A stretch of 29,359 nt of DNA, taken from positions 1 through 29,359 of IMG/VR virus record IMGVR_UViG_3300037149_000092; one strand, 5' to 3'. The position numbers and the translations under genes were made by a program. The DNA is from a virus. Below, piece by piece: positions 14,982 through 21,727 of this stretch. The stretch's first letter is position 1. Every line of letters starts with the position of its first letter. The notes beneath the pieces were generated by a model. That model had not been told where the DNA came from, did no database searches, and saw only the letters and a program-made list of their open reading frames with translations.

Positions 14982-15311
14982 CTATTTGCCTCCTAGTTTC
15001 CATACTTCAGCCTGTAATGACTGAGAAATCTCCCAGAGATTGTAGTACATTGCACACAAATATACTACAGCGATTATTCCGATAACATCCATCACTACCA
15101 ATGCCATTCGGTAGTTTTGAATGGTCTTCTGAAGTTCCTTCACCTTTCGACGCGCTCGCAGAAGTTCTAACTTTTCAGTTATCACCATCTGTTCTGAAGT
15201 GGCTGCAGGCTCAAACTTCTCACACGAACACATGCAGCAATGATCTTCCATTTCAGGACACTCGTACACAGCATGCGCCGCAGCTTCGTGACCGCATATA
15301 TAACTCTTCAT
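14982..15311 (-). CDS. Zinc-motif, coiled-coil, single membrane segment protein
   Basis: A 109-residue protein starting MKSYICGHEAAAHAVYEC. The ATG at 15311 follows the operon leader TCTCTGGGGAGAATCCT; the longer frame would run through that leader and a hairpin. The N-terminal part has many Cys/His residues (CGHE, ECPEMEDHCCMCSC), consistent with one or two zinc sites. A charged coiled coil follows (about 43-66), then one hydrophobic span VVMDVIGIIAVVYLCAMYY (about 71-89). A zinc domain on one side of the membrane and a short tail on the other is likely. Function is unknown; membrane-associated host takeover is only a guess. Confidence 0.65.
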   Translation of the reverse strand: MKSYICGHEAAAHAVYECPEMEDHCCMCSCEKFEPAATSEQMVITEKLELLRARRKVKELQKTIQNYRMALVVMDVIGIIAVVYLCAMYYNLWEISQSLQAEVWKLGGK

Positions 15312-15330
15312 AGGATTCTCCCCAGAGAAT

Positions 15331-15357
15331 GGGAGGGTTCTCACACTAAACCCTCCC
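15331..15357 (-). terminator. GGGAGGG/CCCTCCC hairpin
   Basis: A perfect 9-bp stem GGGAGGGTT/AACCCTCCC with a 9-base loop, between the 236-residue gene and the next minus-strand gene. It belongs to the same hairpin family as those at 7851 and 17300. There is no T-run, so it is either a partial terminator or an RNA stability element. Confidence 0.45.
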
Positions 15358-15366
15358 TACACACCG

Positions 15367-16077
15367 CTACTTACCATTCCCTGTTAACCGCAGCTTTCCG
15401 CGCTCAGCCATTGCCTTGTCAGCAGCTGGCTTGTTCGGATATGCACCTGGCGATAGCCCAGGCGAATTCTCTGGTGTCCGATCTTTGGCTGCAATCCCGT
15501 TGGTCAGAGAAGCTGCTTTACCAGCCTTCGTTGAAGTTGACGCCCACGGAAGTGGATTGCCGATCACGATTTGATCATACACAATCTTCGCTCGATTCAT
15601 CGGCAATCCGAAATACTGACCAGGCTTGTCACCAGCCTTGGTAGCCAGTACAGATAATACATCTCGAATCTCGGATTTCTGCTCGGCCAGCCACTGAGGA
15701 TAGATCTTGACGAAATATTCGTGATCGCGCCGACCCTCTGCGGTATCTGCCGCATCCATGATCTCGAAGGGAACTCGGGCAGGGATGATGGTTAATCGAT
15801 CATGCGCCCATTGTCTGGCTGTCTTGAAGTCGTCATACGTTCGTTCGAATGGTCCAGCGGGAACATCTTCTCGATGCTGCTGAAGCCACACAACCTTCCG
15901 AATATCCCCTGGCGCCGATACCATCGGTCGTGCATCATACCGAGTCAAAGTGGTCTCACCACGCACTACCCATCCGGTCTCTTCATTACGGACAGTTGCC
16001 CAACCCTTAGGGCTGGTGATGCGAGTTTCAACACCATCTCGCTCAGTTGTCGTCTCCCAATCTTTGTTGTATCCCAT
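15367..16077 (-). CDS. Hypothetical protein, 236 residues
   Basis: The largest protein of the minus operon. The N-terminal half reads like a small beta-rich domain (TRITSPKGWATVRNEETGWVVRGET) followed by a helical part with FKTARQWAHDRL. The C-terminal 60 residues are rich in Lys, Ala, Pro and Gly and probably disordered. AGGTAG lies about 8 bases upstream of ATG 16077. It is first after the consensus sigma-70 promoter at about 16200, with a 5' stem-loop between, so it is expected to be expressed early. No family is recognised. Confidence 0.65.
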   Translation of the reverse strand: MGYNKDWETTTERDGVETRITSPKGWATVRNEETGWVVRGETTLTRYDARPMVSAPGDIRKVVWLQQHREDVPAGPFERTYDDFKTARQWAHDRLTIIPARVPFEIMDAADTAEGRRDHEYFVKIYPQWLAEQKSEIRDVLSVLATKAGDKPGQYFGLPMNRAKIVYDQIVIGNPLPWASTSTKAGKAASLTNGIAAKDRTPENSPGLSPGAYPNKPAADKAMAERGKLRLTGNGK

Positions 16078-16132
16078 TGTTCACTACCTCTCGAATGGTC
16101 TGATCATCAGGCACAGGCGACCATCCCTGTAC

Positions 16133-16152
16133 AATCCAGCAGAAGCTGGATT
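16133..16152 (-). promoter_or_regulatory. Stem-loop in 5' leader of the 236-residue gene
   Basis: AATCCAGC, loop of 4, GCTGGATT: a perfect 8-bp stem about 55 bases upstream of the start codon and about 45 bases after the -10 box. It lies within the transcribed leader and may stabilise the RNA or allow attenuation. Confidence 0.4.
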
Positions 16153-16196
16153 TCACTAGTCTAGTTTACTAGTCCTCCTTCTACTCATCATACTAT

Positions 16197-16226
16197 ATTA
16201 TACCACAAACGCGCGGCTGTTGTCAA
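16197..16226 (-). promoter_or_regulatory. Consensus sigma-70 promoter, minus strand
   Basis: Reading the minus strand: TTGACA (16226-16221), 18-base spacer, TATAAT (16202-16197), with the extended -10 TGG before TATAAT. Both hexamers are perfect, so host RNA polymerase should use it at once after infection. The spacer contains a relative of the CGCG repeat (ACCACAAACGCGCG on the plus strand), a possible repressor site. It drives the genes from 16077 to 14112. Confidence 0.8.
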
Positions 16227-16262
16227 CAATAAACCGTTTTATTTTCAACGCGCCGGTTGAAG

Positions 16263-16499
16263 CTATCCATGGTCCAGTTCACAGAACTTTCCATCGATCC
16301 AGAAGTGGGTGAATGGTACTGAATCAACTGATGCAGCCACTATGTTGTTAAACTCTTGAGTGCCTATTGACTTACTGAACTCGTAGGCTACTTCAGGGTC
16401 GCTGAAGCTAACTAGCCACGTAGTCCCATCACATCTAAGCACTATGTATTCTGCAGTCTCGATCGCTTGAAGCACATAGATTGTGTCGGTGGACTTCAT
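16263..16499 (-). CDS. Small hypothetical protein
   Basis: A 78-residue protein, MKSTDTIYVLQAIETAEYIV, that appears beta-rich and soluble. It has the operon leader TCTCTGGGAGGAATTT before ATG. No motif is recognised beyond an alternating hydrophobic pattern. It is the last gene before the promoter at 16200. Confidence 0.6.
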   Translation of the reverse strand: MKSTDTIYVLQAIETAEYIVLRCDGTTWLVSFSDPEVAYEFSKSIGTQEFNNIVAASVDSVPFTHFWIDGKFCELDHG

Positions 16500-16527
16500 A
16501 AATTCCTCCCAGAGATATTTCCGATCA

Positions 16528-16551
16528 GGCTAGCCTCAGTTGAAGCTAGCC
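16528..16551 (-). terminator. Stem-loop after the 125-residue gene
   Basis: GGCTAGC/GCTAGCC, a 7-bp stem with a 10-base loop, about 10 bases beyond the stop codon at 16562 on the minus strand. There is no T-run; it may be a processing or pausing site rather than a full terminator. Confidence 0.35.
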
Positions 16552-16561
16552 AAATTGGAAG

Positions 16562-16939
16562 TTAATCGTCGATTGGCCTCATTGATCTCATAGGTCCGTA
16601 ATCGTCGGGCAGATCACCTGGATATTTCTTTGAAGTTCCTTTTGGGATCTCATACCGGTTACACTCAGCGCACTGTATACCTTGTGATCGATTTGGGCAG
16701 ATCGCGACTTCTTCATTGGTCAAGCCTTCGACAACTTGACCAGTTATAACTCGAAGTCCGTGATTCGTGCGCTCGCCTGTAATTGCATTGCCTTGAATCA
16801 CATAGTCTCGAATATAATTCCGAACCAACTCGCCTACCTTGTGGTTCAGTTGTGTAGGCACTGAAGCCTTACACTTGCGAGTTAGAAGCTCTTGCACCTT
16901 GTCATCCATATCGATGACTATCGTTATCTGCATTGCCAT
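16562..16939 (-). CDS. Hypothetical protein, possible DNA-binding N-terminus and zinc ribbon
   Basis: A 125-residue protein. Residues 3-45 (MQITIVIDMDDKVQELL followed by a basic, helical stretch) look like a strand plus two helices, as in ribbon-helix-helix or related oligomeric regulators, but this is a weak call. A later segment CPNRSQGIQCAECNRY (about 81-96) has three Cys and could hold zinc. The C-terminal tail is acidic and Pro/Gly-rich. The leader TCTCTGGGAAGGAATACC precedes ATG 16939; a second ATG six bases further is also possible. A transcription regulator is one option. Confidence 0.6.
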   Translation of the reverse strand: MAMQITIVIDMDDKVQELLTRKCKASVPTQLNHKVGELVRNYIRDYVIQGNAITGERTNHGLRVITGQVVEGLTNEEVAICPNRSQGIQCAECNRYEIPKGTSKKYPGDLPDDYGPMRSMRPIDD

Positions 16940-16972
16940 ATGGTATTCCTTCCCAGAGAATGCCTGCTGAAA

Positions 16973-17119
16973 CTATCTCCAAGCGTTGTTAAGGCCCGGT
17001 CGATATAGCCCATATCCGAGTTTATTGAGTGTGAAAGTGGAAATGGTCAGTTCACCAAATGGTCTTGCTGAAGCTGGATAATTCCGAAGGCGTGCTTTAC
17101 CACGCAATGTTTTACGCAT
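16973..17119 (-). CDS. 48-residue basic hypothetical protein
   Basis: A reading frame of 48 residues, MRKTLRGKARLRNYPASARP..., with strongly basic N-terminus and few acidic residues, so it may bind nucleic acid. AGAAAG lies about 8 bases before ATG. It begins 34 bases after the 22-residue membrane peptide and ends before the leader of the 125-residue gene, so it fills a gap that would otherwise be unusually long for this phage. Confidence 0.45.
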   Translation of the reverse strand: MRKTLRGKARLRNYPASARPFGELTISTFTLNKLGYGLYRPGLNNAWR

Positions 17120-17153
17120 CTGTATATCTTTCTGAAGCGAGTACTGAAGCGAA

Positions 17154-17222
17154 TCAATGCATCAGAAGTGCGAGATCTATGATCCCTGCGAATGTGAGCA
17201 TCCAACCGAATAGCTTGAACAT
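17154..17222 (-). CDS. 22-residue hydrophobic peptide
   Basis: ATG to TGA encodes MFKLFGWMLTFAGIIDLALLMH, a likely single membrane helix. GAGGG lies about 7 bases upstream. It is followed by the 48-residue gene in the same orientation. Small membrane peptides are common in phage early regions; the role is unknown. Confidence 0.4.
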   Translation of the reverse strand: MFKLFGWMLTFAGIIDLALLMH

Positions 17223-17299
17223 CTGAGTATCCCTCACACTACTGAAGCGACCGATTCGCTTGAGAATAGGCTTGTATGATTAGCCTATTCCGAAACGAG

Positions 17300-17324
17300 T
17301 TGGGAGGGAATTTCACCCTCCCAA
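17300..17324 (-). terminator. GGGAGGG/CCCTCCC hairpin
   Basis: TTGGGAGGG/CCCTCCCAA, a 9-bp perfect stem with a 7-base loop, immediately after the 90-residue gene on the minus strand. It is the third member of the hairpin family (7851, 15331). There is no clear T-run. Confidence 0.45.
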
Positions 17325-17332
17325 TTTACGAA

Positions 17333-17605
17333 CTAGGCCTTGGAGGGAACCAGGGCGGTTGAAGGTGCCGGAGCCGGCTTCGCATCCGCGACAGCCTTCT
17401 CGGACTTCTTGATCTTCTGATAGGCCTCGTACGACTTGTTCCAGGCCTTGCGCGCGGTGTCAGCCTCTTCCTGAAGCCGCTTCATTTCGGACCACAACTT
17501 GCCCTGCTCGATGCGAGCGGCGAACTCCTTCGCGCTCTCCGAAGGGCGCTGTTCGTTCCAGGGCAATTCGGTCTTCGTGGTCTTCGCGGTCTTTTCGGTA
17601 TTCAT
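17333..17605 (-). CDS. Highly charged coiled-coil protein, 90 residues
   Basis: The ATG at 17605 is chosen for AGGAGAATCC just upstream; a longer frame reaches 17656 but lacks a ribosome site. The protein has a polar N-terminus (MNTEKTAKTTKTELPWNEQR), then a continuous charged helix of about 50 residues likely to form a coiled coil, and an Ala/Pro-rich tail ending LVPSKA. Its G+C-rich codon use differs from the other minus-strand genes and matches the virion genes, which suggests strong expression. It is the first gene of the minus block, preceded by an extended -10 promoter. Confidence 0.65.
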   Translation of the reverse strand: MNTEKTAKTTKTELPWNEQRPSESAKEFAARIEQGKLWSEMKRLQEEADTARKAWNKSYEAYQKIKKSEKAVADAKPAPAPSTALVPSKA

Positions 17606-17668
17606 TGGATTCTCCTGCGAGAGCGCGATTTGGTGGTCGCCGCCTCTCCTCCCCACCCCAACACAGTT

Positions 17669-17674
17669 ATTATA
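17669..17674 (-). promoter_or_regulatory. Extended -10 promoter element, minus strand
   Basis: TATAAT preceded by TGG, giving GTGGTATAAT, identical over ten bases to the promoter near 16200. No good TTGACA is present upstream, so it probably relies on the extended -10. It lies about 65 bases upstream of the start at 17605. Confidence 0.6.
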
Positions 17675-17739
17675 CCACTATTCGGCGGGATTTGTTGCCA
17701 TTTTTAGACTATTTTCAAAAATAAACCACATTTTTTTGT

Positions 17740-17776
17740 TGGTCCTGGATTGGTCCTATCTGGTCACAATTTGGTC
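17740..17776 (+). promoter_or_regulatory. Four helically phased TGGTC sites
   Basis: TGGTC begins at 17740, 17751, 17761 and 17772, that is at spacings of 11, 10 and 11 bases. This places every copy on the same face of the helix, as expected for a row of protein-binding sites upstream of the minus-strand promoter. Confidence 0.5.
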
Positions 17777-17919
17777 TTTCCCAGCACCATTAACTTTAGT
17801 GGGTTAGGACACAATTTGTTGAGAGATCCACCCTCGACATATTAGGCATATTCACTCAATATTCCTTCTTTGATACTCATCATTTTTCGTATCTTTCCTA
17901 GTATATAGTAGTGCCCTAT

Positions 17920-18199
17920 CCCACAATATATTGGTAGCACCCACACAACCTGTTGTGACACGGGCCTTCTTTTAATACGGGTCTTCATACTATCAATTGT
18001 AATTAAACCCACAATATATTGTTAGCACCCACACAACCTGTTGTGACACGGGCCTTCTTTTAATACGGGTCTTCATACTATCAATTGTAATTAAACCCAC
18101 AATATATTGGTAGCACTCACACAACCTGTTGTGACACGGGCCTTCTTTTAATACGGGTCTTCATACTATCAATTGTAATTAAACCCACAATATATTGTT
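17920..18199 (+). repeat. 88-bp tandem repeats, three copies plus a partial
   Basis: Units start at 17920, 18008 and 18096, with a fourth cut off after about 16 bases at 18184-18199. The period is exactly 88 bases and only a few bases differ between copies. Each unit begins CCCACAATATATTG, contains the inverted repeat CACAAC-CT-GTTGTG and ends CAATTGTAATTAAA. On the minus strand each junction also shows TTGTGG, 16 bases, TAGTAT, a weak promoter-like pair. The array could bind a regulator or replication initiator, or provide repeated promoters. Confidence 0.9.
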
Positions 18200-18369
18200 C
18201 CGGGCCGCACGAAACCGACCCTGCATAGGTCGTCTGAACTGAGTGAGTAGGTTCCTATAAAAGTTTATGGGTTACTGAATTCCAGTGATTCCACATCCAT
18301 TTATCCATCTACAAATTATAAAAATACACAGAAGGAGATCCTTCCCAACCTACCGTACCATATATTACC

Positions 18370-19200
18370 ATGCCGCACGCAACTCCTAACGATCAATCCC
18401 CTTTAGGTCTATGCCACCGCTCCAAACCCATATGGGCATATGATGCATCCGGCAAGCCTATATGCGGAGCCCATCCTGACTGGACTGATCCCGTTACCGG
18501 AGCTCTAAAACCATGTGAGTCTCGCTTTCGTATGGCCAATGGCCGCTGCCGTATTCATGGTGGTCAATCTCCTTCAGGTCTTGACTCCGCCACCATTCTG
18601 GAGGGACATACATCCTCTAAGATTCCACACCACCTAGACAACGCCTATCACCGCATCCTCAAAGATCCTAACCTACTTTCCCTCCAGAAAGATGTGGCGG
18701 TGGCGGAATCTCATCTGGAAGAACTCGCTAAAGATCTAGACCTAGGATGGGACTACGAACTCACCCACGTCGTCCTAACCTTATGTGAAAGTCTCAGTAT
18801 CTACCTGCAATCTGACAAGGGCCAGTACGTGAACATGCCGGATGATTTCGCCGAACTTCTCGCCGAACTTCTCGATCGTGTAGCGGAACGATCCAATCCT
18901 CAAGCCACCTGGGAGCAGATAAAAGACTGGACCAAACACAAATCTCATCTGGTGCGAACCGAACAGCATGTACTACAACAGCAGAAACTTAATATCACCG
19001 CAGAGCAGGCAAAACTGCTTTTAAATGCAGTGGTGCATGGTATGCTTCAAGAGGTCGCCGTTTGGAAAGGTCAGGTTCTCGCCCTACTGTCTTCTACCCC
19101 ACCACGCATCGCCGAAGCCCGACAGATGCTGCAGAAAGACACTATCGGCACTCAGATCGCTATTCGTGTGCGCCAACTTATAACTGAACCCAACAACTAA
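18370..19200 (+). CDS. Probable terminase small subunit (HGG zinc-type)
   Basis: A 276-residue protein placed three genes before the large terminase. Residues about 49-75 have C-x-R-x4-G-x-C-x2-H-G-G (CESRFRMANGRCRIHGG), followed by G-H-x3-S-K-I-P and a helix with DPNLLSLQKDVAVAESHL. This arrangement is typical of a phage small terminase-like family that precedes TerL. The rest is helical, with likely coiled coil for oligomerisation. It would recognise phage DNA and load the large subunit. The ATG at 18370 is kept although a GGAG site is 30 bases upstream rather than adjacent. It is the first gene of the late block. Confidence 0.7.
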   Translation: MPHATPNDQSPLGLCHRSKPIWAYDASGKPICGAHPDWTDPVTGALKPCESRFRMANGRCRIHGGQSPSGLDSATILEGHTSSKIPHHLDNAYHRILKDPNLLSLQKDVAVAESHLEELAKDLDLGWDYELTHVVLTLCESLSIYLQSDKGQYVNMPDDFAELLAELLDRVAERSNPQATWEQIKDWTKHKSHLVRTEQHVLQQQKLNITAEQAKLLLNAVVHGMLQEVAVWKGQVLALLSSTPPRIAEARQMLQKDTIGTQIAIRVRQLITEPNN

Positions 19201-19217
19201 CCCTACTATAACCTACC

Positions 19218-19301
19218 ATGAAAACATTCATCACTCTCGTCGCCCTGATCGTGTGCGCCAGGCCAGGCTATGTATTCCGATTGGCGTTCCAAAGATGGTA
19301 A
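19218..19301 (+). pseudogene. Signal-peptide fragment, out of frame with the next gene
   Basis: ATG to TAA encodes MKTFITLVALIVCARPGYV..., a clear signal-peptide start (positive residue, hydrophobic core, small residues). The frame then leaves that of the downstream gene. The next frame continues ...PGQAMYSDW, so the two pieces would form one secreted protein with a cleavage site GQA/M. The frame change lies at a CCAGG-CCAGG duplication (19258-19267). One more CCAGG or loss of one base would join them. It may be a real frameshift, a sequencing error or slippage-based switching. Confidence 0.5.
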
Positions 19302-19644
19302 AGTGGCCTGGAATGGGTATGGATTAGACAATCGCTCACGTATGGATGTGTTCCTTAATACCACGCACTATCAGGTGCACGAAGATGGTGTTAAGATGGA
19401 AGATCATCCATGGCCTGTGCCACTAGCCTATTCCAAATGCTGGGTATATTTCGTACAGTATGTATACCATTCAGATTTGGACCACCAAGAACTTTTACAG
19501 AACTCTCCAACCGAAACTTACTGGCTTAATCAAGTTCCACATTCCGACGAACGACATTGGGCCAACTTTGGTATGGAAACTCTCAACACTACTGACTGGT
19601 CAACTACTTCCAAGTTTATTGGAGACTTCAACTACAAGATCTAG
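19270..19644 (+). CDS. Hypothetical protein, probably the secreted part of a split gene
   Basis: A 124-residue protein rich in Trp, Tyr, His and Asp (MYSDWRSKDGKVAWNGYG), compatible with a secreted or extracellular domain. There is no good ribosome site before ATG 19270, which supports the idea that the gene originally began at 19218 with a signal peptide. No enzyme motif is recognised. It lies between the small and large terminase genes, an unusual place for a secreted protein. Confidence 0.6.
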   Translation: MYSDWRSKDGKVAWNGYGLDNRSRMDVFLNTTHYQVHEDGVKMEDHPWPVPLAYSKCWVYFVQYVYHSDLDHQELLQNSPTETYWLNQVPHSDERHWANFGMETLNTTDWSTTSKFIGDFNYKI

Positions 19645-19653
19645 GAGATTCAA

Positions 19654-19971
19654 GTGGCAATCAACATCGCTAAGCAATTATTCGGTACGAACGAAGGGCG
19701 GAAAATCGAAAATGCAGAAGACAATGTGCTCAAGCCTATTCCCGAGGCCGTTGCCGATCTGGCTGAGGCTCTCGCAGTCAACGCTGGCGACACATTCCTC
19801 TCTAGTAAAGGTTTCCCACCCACGCCGGCGGGTGCCATTGCCTACGCCGATTCTGTGTTCGACAATGCTATTACCACAGCGCCGTTGCCACAGAATGTCA
19901 AGGCGACGCTCGTCGTTTTGCTGAATTCTTTAGCCGCTGCTGCCGAAGCGGCTGCCCCGAAATCCTTCTAA
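19654..19971 (+). CDS. Ala-rich hypothetical protein
   Basis: A 105-residue protein with GTG start and TAGGAGA upstream. It is acidic and Ala-rich, with helical segments and an Ala tail (LLNSLAAAAEAAAPKSF). The codon use is rich in G and C at third positions, like the capsid genes. It ends 4 bases before the large terminase start. No family is recognised; an abundant virion or head-assembly protein is a plausible guess from composition and position. Confidence 0.65.
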   Translation: MAINIAKQLFGTNEGRKIENAEDNVLKPIPEAVADLAEALAVNAGDTFLSSKGFPPTPAGAIAYADSVFDNAITTAPLPQNVKATLVVLLNSLAAAAEAAAPKSF

Positions 19972-19975
19972 TCCT

Positions 19976-21727
19976 ATGCGTGCTGAAGATATCATCAATA
20001 AACTACCTACTTTTGATTTTCCGACGCAGAGGCCTCCGCGTCTGATAGATGATCTTATTGAGATGGTAGCGGAGCAGTTTCATCCAGTTCAAGCTGTGCA
20101 ATCGGCTCGTTATACGGCATATAAGTCACACTATGAGTTTTGCACAAAAGAATTTGGCGAGATATATACGGATGATATCCGGCAGGTAATGGATTCGGTT
20201 GACGAAAATGAAGTAACTATCGCCAAATCGGGCAACCAGACAGGAAAGACACACGGGGCGGCTCGTATTATTATGTCTTTCCTGTCTCGTTTTGACGATG
20301 CTCAGGTATGGTGCGCTGCAGCCCCTCCCGAACGCAACTTACGTTCTCTACTGTTCGCTCAGGTTGATTTCCTCTGGCAGAAATATCAGACAACCGTGTT
20401 TTCAGGATTTCAACACCGACTAGGGAGTTTGAAAATTGCCGATCCACAAAACGCGTTGCATTATGCTGAGGGTGTGTCAATTCCTCAGTCGGCTGATTCG
20501 CAGGCTCGAAAGGCATCATTCTCTGGTAAGCATGCTCCTCATATATTGTTTGTCTTGGATGAGGCAGACGGCATTCCATCTGACATATTTAATGCTATAG
20601 AGTCTTGTATGTCAGGAGCTTATGTACGGTTATTACTTATGTTCAATCCGCGTGAAGAAAAAGGTCCAGTTGTTCAGATGGAACGATCTGGACATGGACA
20701 TGTTGTCACTCTCTCCGCGCTGACCCATACCAATGTTATGACGGGTGAACCTATCATCCCAGGTGCCGTGGACCGACCTACGGTGGTGCGCCGTATTAAT
20801 CAGTGGTCAATTCCATTGCAATCTGGTGAGAAACCTGATGGTGAATGTTTTGAGGTTCCTGACTATCTAGTAGGTGCCGTAGCGTATGACCGTTCCAGCC
20901 CGCCGAAACCGTTTCCTCCACTACCCAGAGGGTGGCGCCGAACTACAGAAGGTTTGCTGGACACGATGGTGCTGGCTCGATATCCAAGCCAATCGTCCCA
21001 GCAGCTTATCGCAAGAACTTGGATTGAGAATGCTCAGCAACGGTGGTTAATGTGGCAAGCTCAATTTGGGGCTAGACCACCCCATAATATACTACCTATT
21101 CATGGGTTAGATGTTTCTGATATGGGAGCAGATTACAATGCTCTATGCTCTCGTTACGGGGGTTGGGTAGCCCCTATCCGAACTTGGAGAGGTGTAGATC
21201 CAGGCATTACCGCCAAGCGAGCTACAGAGTTTTCATATAATGAGCAGGCTCAATACACCAATGTAGATTCAACTGGAGTCGGAGCAGGTGTTGCCCCAGA
21301 GATGGTACGGGGCGGCGTCGAAGCCTATCGAATTATGATGAACTCGAAACCCGACCCTAAATTGGTTCCTGAAAGTGTTATGGAGGTTGGAAACTTCAAA
21401 TCACTACGGGATTTAGGTTGGTGGTTGCTGAGGGAATGGTTACGTACAGATCCTAGTGCTTCATTGCCTCCAGATGAAGATCTTGCGGAAGAATTGCTGG
21501 TACCATCTTATGAGTTAAAAGGTAAGGATCTTATTGTCTCATCAAAAGATGTTTGGCTTGAGAAAATTAAACGATCTCCTGATCGTGCTACATCCCTTAT
21601 GATGACGTTTGTGCCCGTCATGGAAGATGGTGGTGAAATCGATCAGGATAACTATATAGATAGTGAGTTCCATGGTACTTATTTTGAACCTATAAAGGCT
21701 GGTTGGGTAGAGGGTGAGAATTATTAA
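19976..21727 (+). CDS. terL: Terminase large subunit
   Basis: A 583-residue DNA packaging motor. The ATPase domain has Walker A SGNQTGKT (85-92), Walker B LFVLDEAD (191-198) with catalytic Glu, and the coupling-type motif LLMFNPR (219-225). The nuclease domain has an RNase H-like beta strand with Asp (HGLDVSDMGAD, Asp379) and a second acidic strand (VDSTGVGAG, Asp431). It cuts concatemers and pumps DNA into the prohead with the small subunit. No strong ribosome site is present, so translation may be coupled to the previous gene 4 bases away. The stop overlaps the portal start by one base (TAATG). Confidence 0.94.
   Translation: MRAEDIINKLPTFDFPTQRPPRLIDDLIEMVAEQFHPVQAVQSARYTAYKSHYEFCTKEFGEIYTDDIRQVMDSVDENEVTIAKSGNQTGKTHGAARIIMSFLSRFDDAQVWCAAAPPERNLRSLLFAQVDFLWQKYQTTVFSGFQHRLGSLKIADPQNALHYAEGVSIPQSADSQARKASFSGKHAPHILFVLDEADGIPSDIFNAIESCMSGAYVRLLLMFNPREEKGPVVQMERSGHGHVVTLSALTHTNVMTGEPIIPGAVDRPTVVRRINQWSIPLQSGEKPDGECFEVPDYLVGAVAYDRSSPPKPFPPLPRGWRRTTEGLLDTMVLARYPSQSSQQLIARTWIENAQQRWLMWQAQFGARPPHNILPIHGLDVSDMGADYNALCSRYGGWVAPIRTWRGVDPGITAKRATEFSYNEQAQYTNVDSTGVGAGVAPEMVRGGVEAYRIMMNSKPDPKLVPESVMEVGNFKSLRDLGWWLLREWLRTDPSASLPPDEDLAEELLVPSYELKGKDLIVSSKDVWLEKIKRSPDRATSLMMTFVPVMEDGGEIDQDNYIDSEFHGTYFEPIKAGWVEGENY

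Larger units (their letters stand above)
17606..18369. promoter_or_regulatory. Divergent non-coding control region
   Basis: There are 764 bases between the first minus-strand gene and the first late gene, without a credible coding frame. In order it contains an extended -10 promoter for the minus block, an AT-rich stretch (17700-17735), four phased TGGTC sites (17740-17776), an AT-rich spacer, three 88-bp tandem repeats (17920-18199), a short inverted repeat near 18220, and GAAGGAGATCCTTC near 18331. Such a divergent region is where a phage would place its switch between early and late transcription, or an origin. Confidence 0.6.

Noticed and set aside
17920-18199. CRISPR array
   Set aside because: The repeat unit is 88 bases with no unique spacers; the copies are directly adjacent, so it is a plain tandem repeat.
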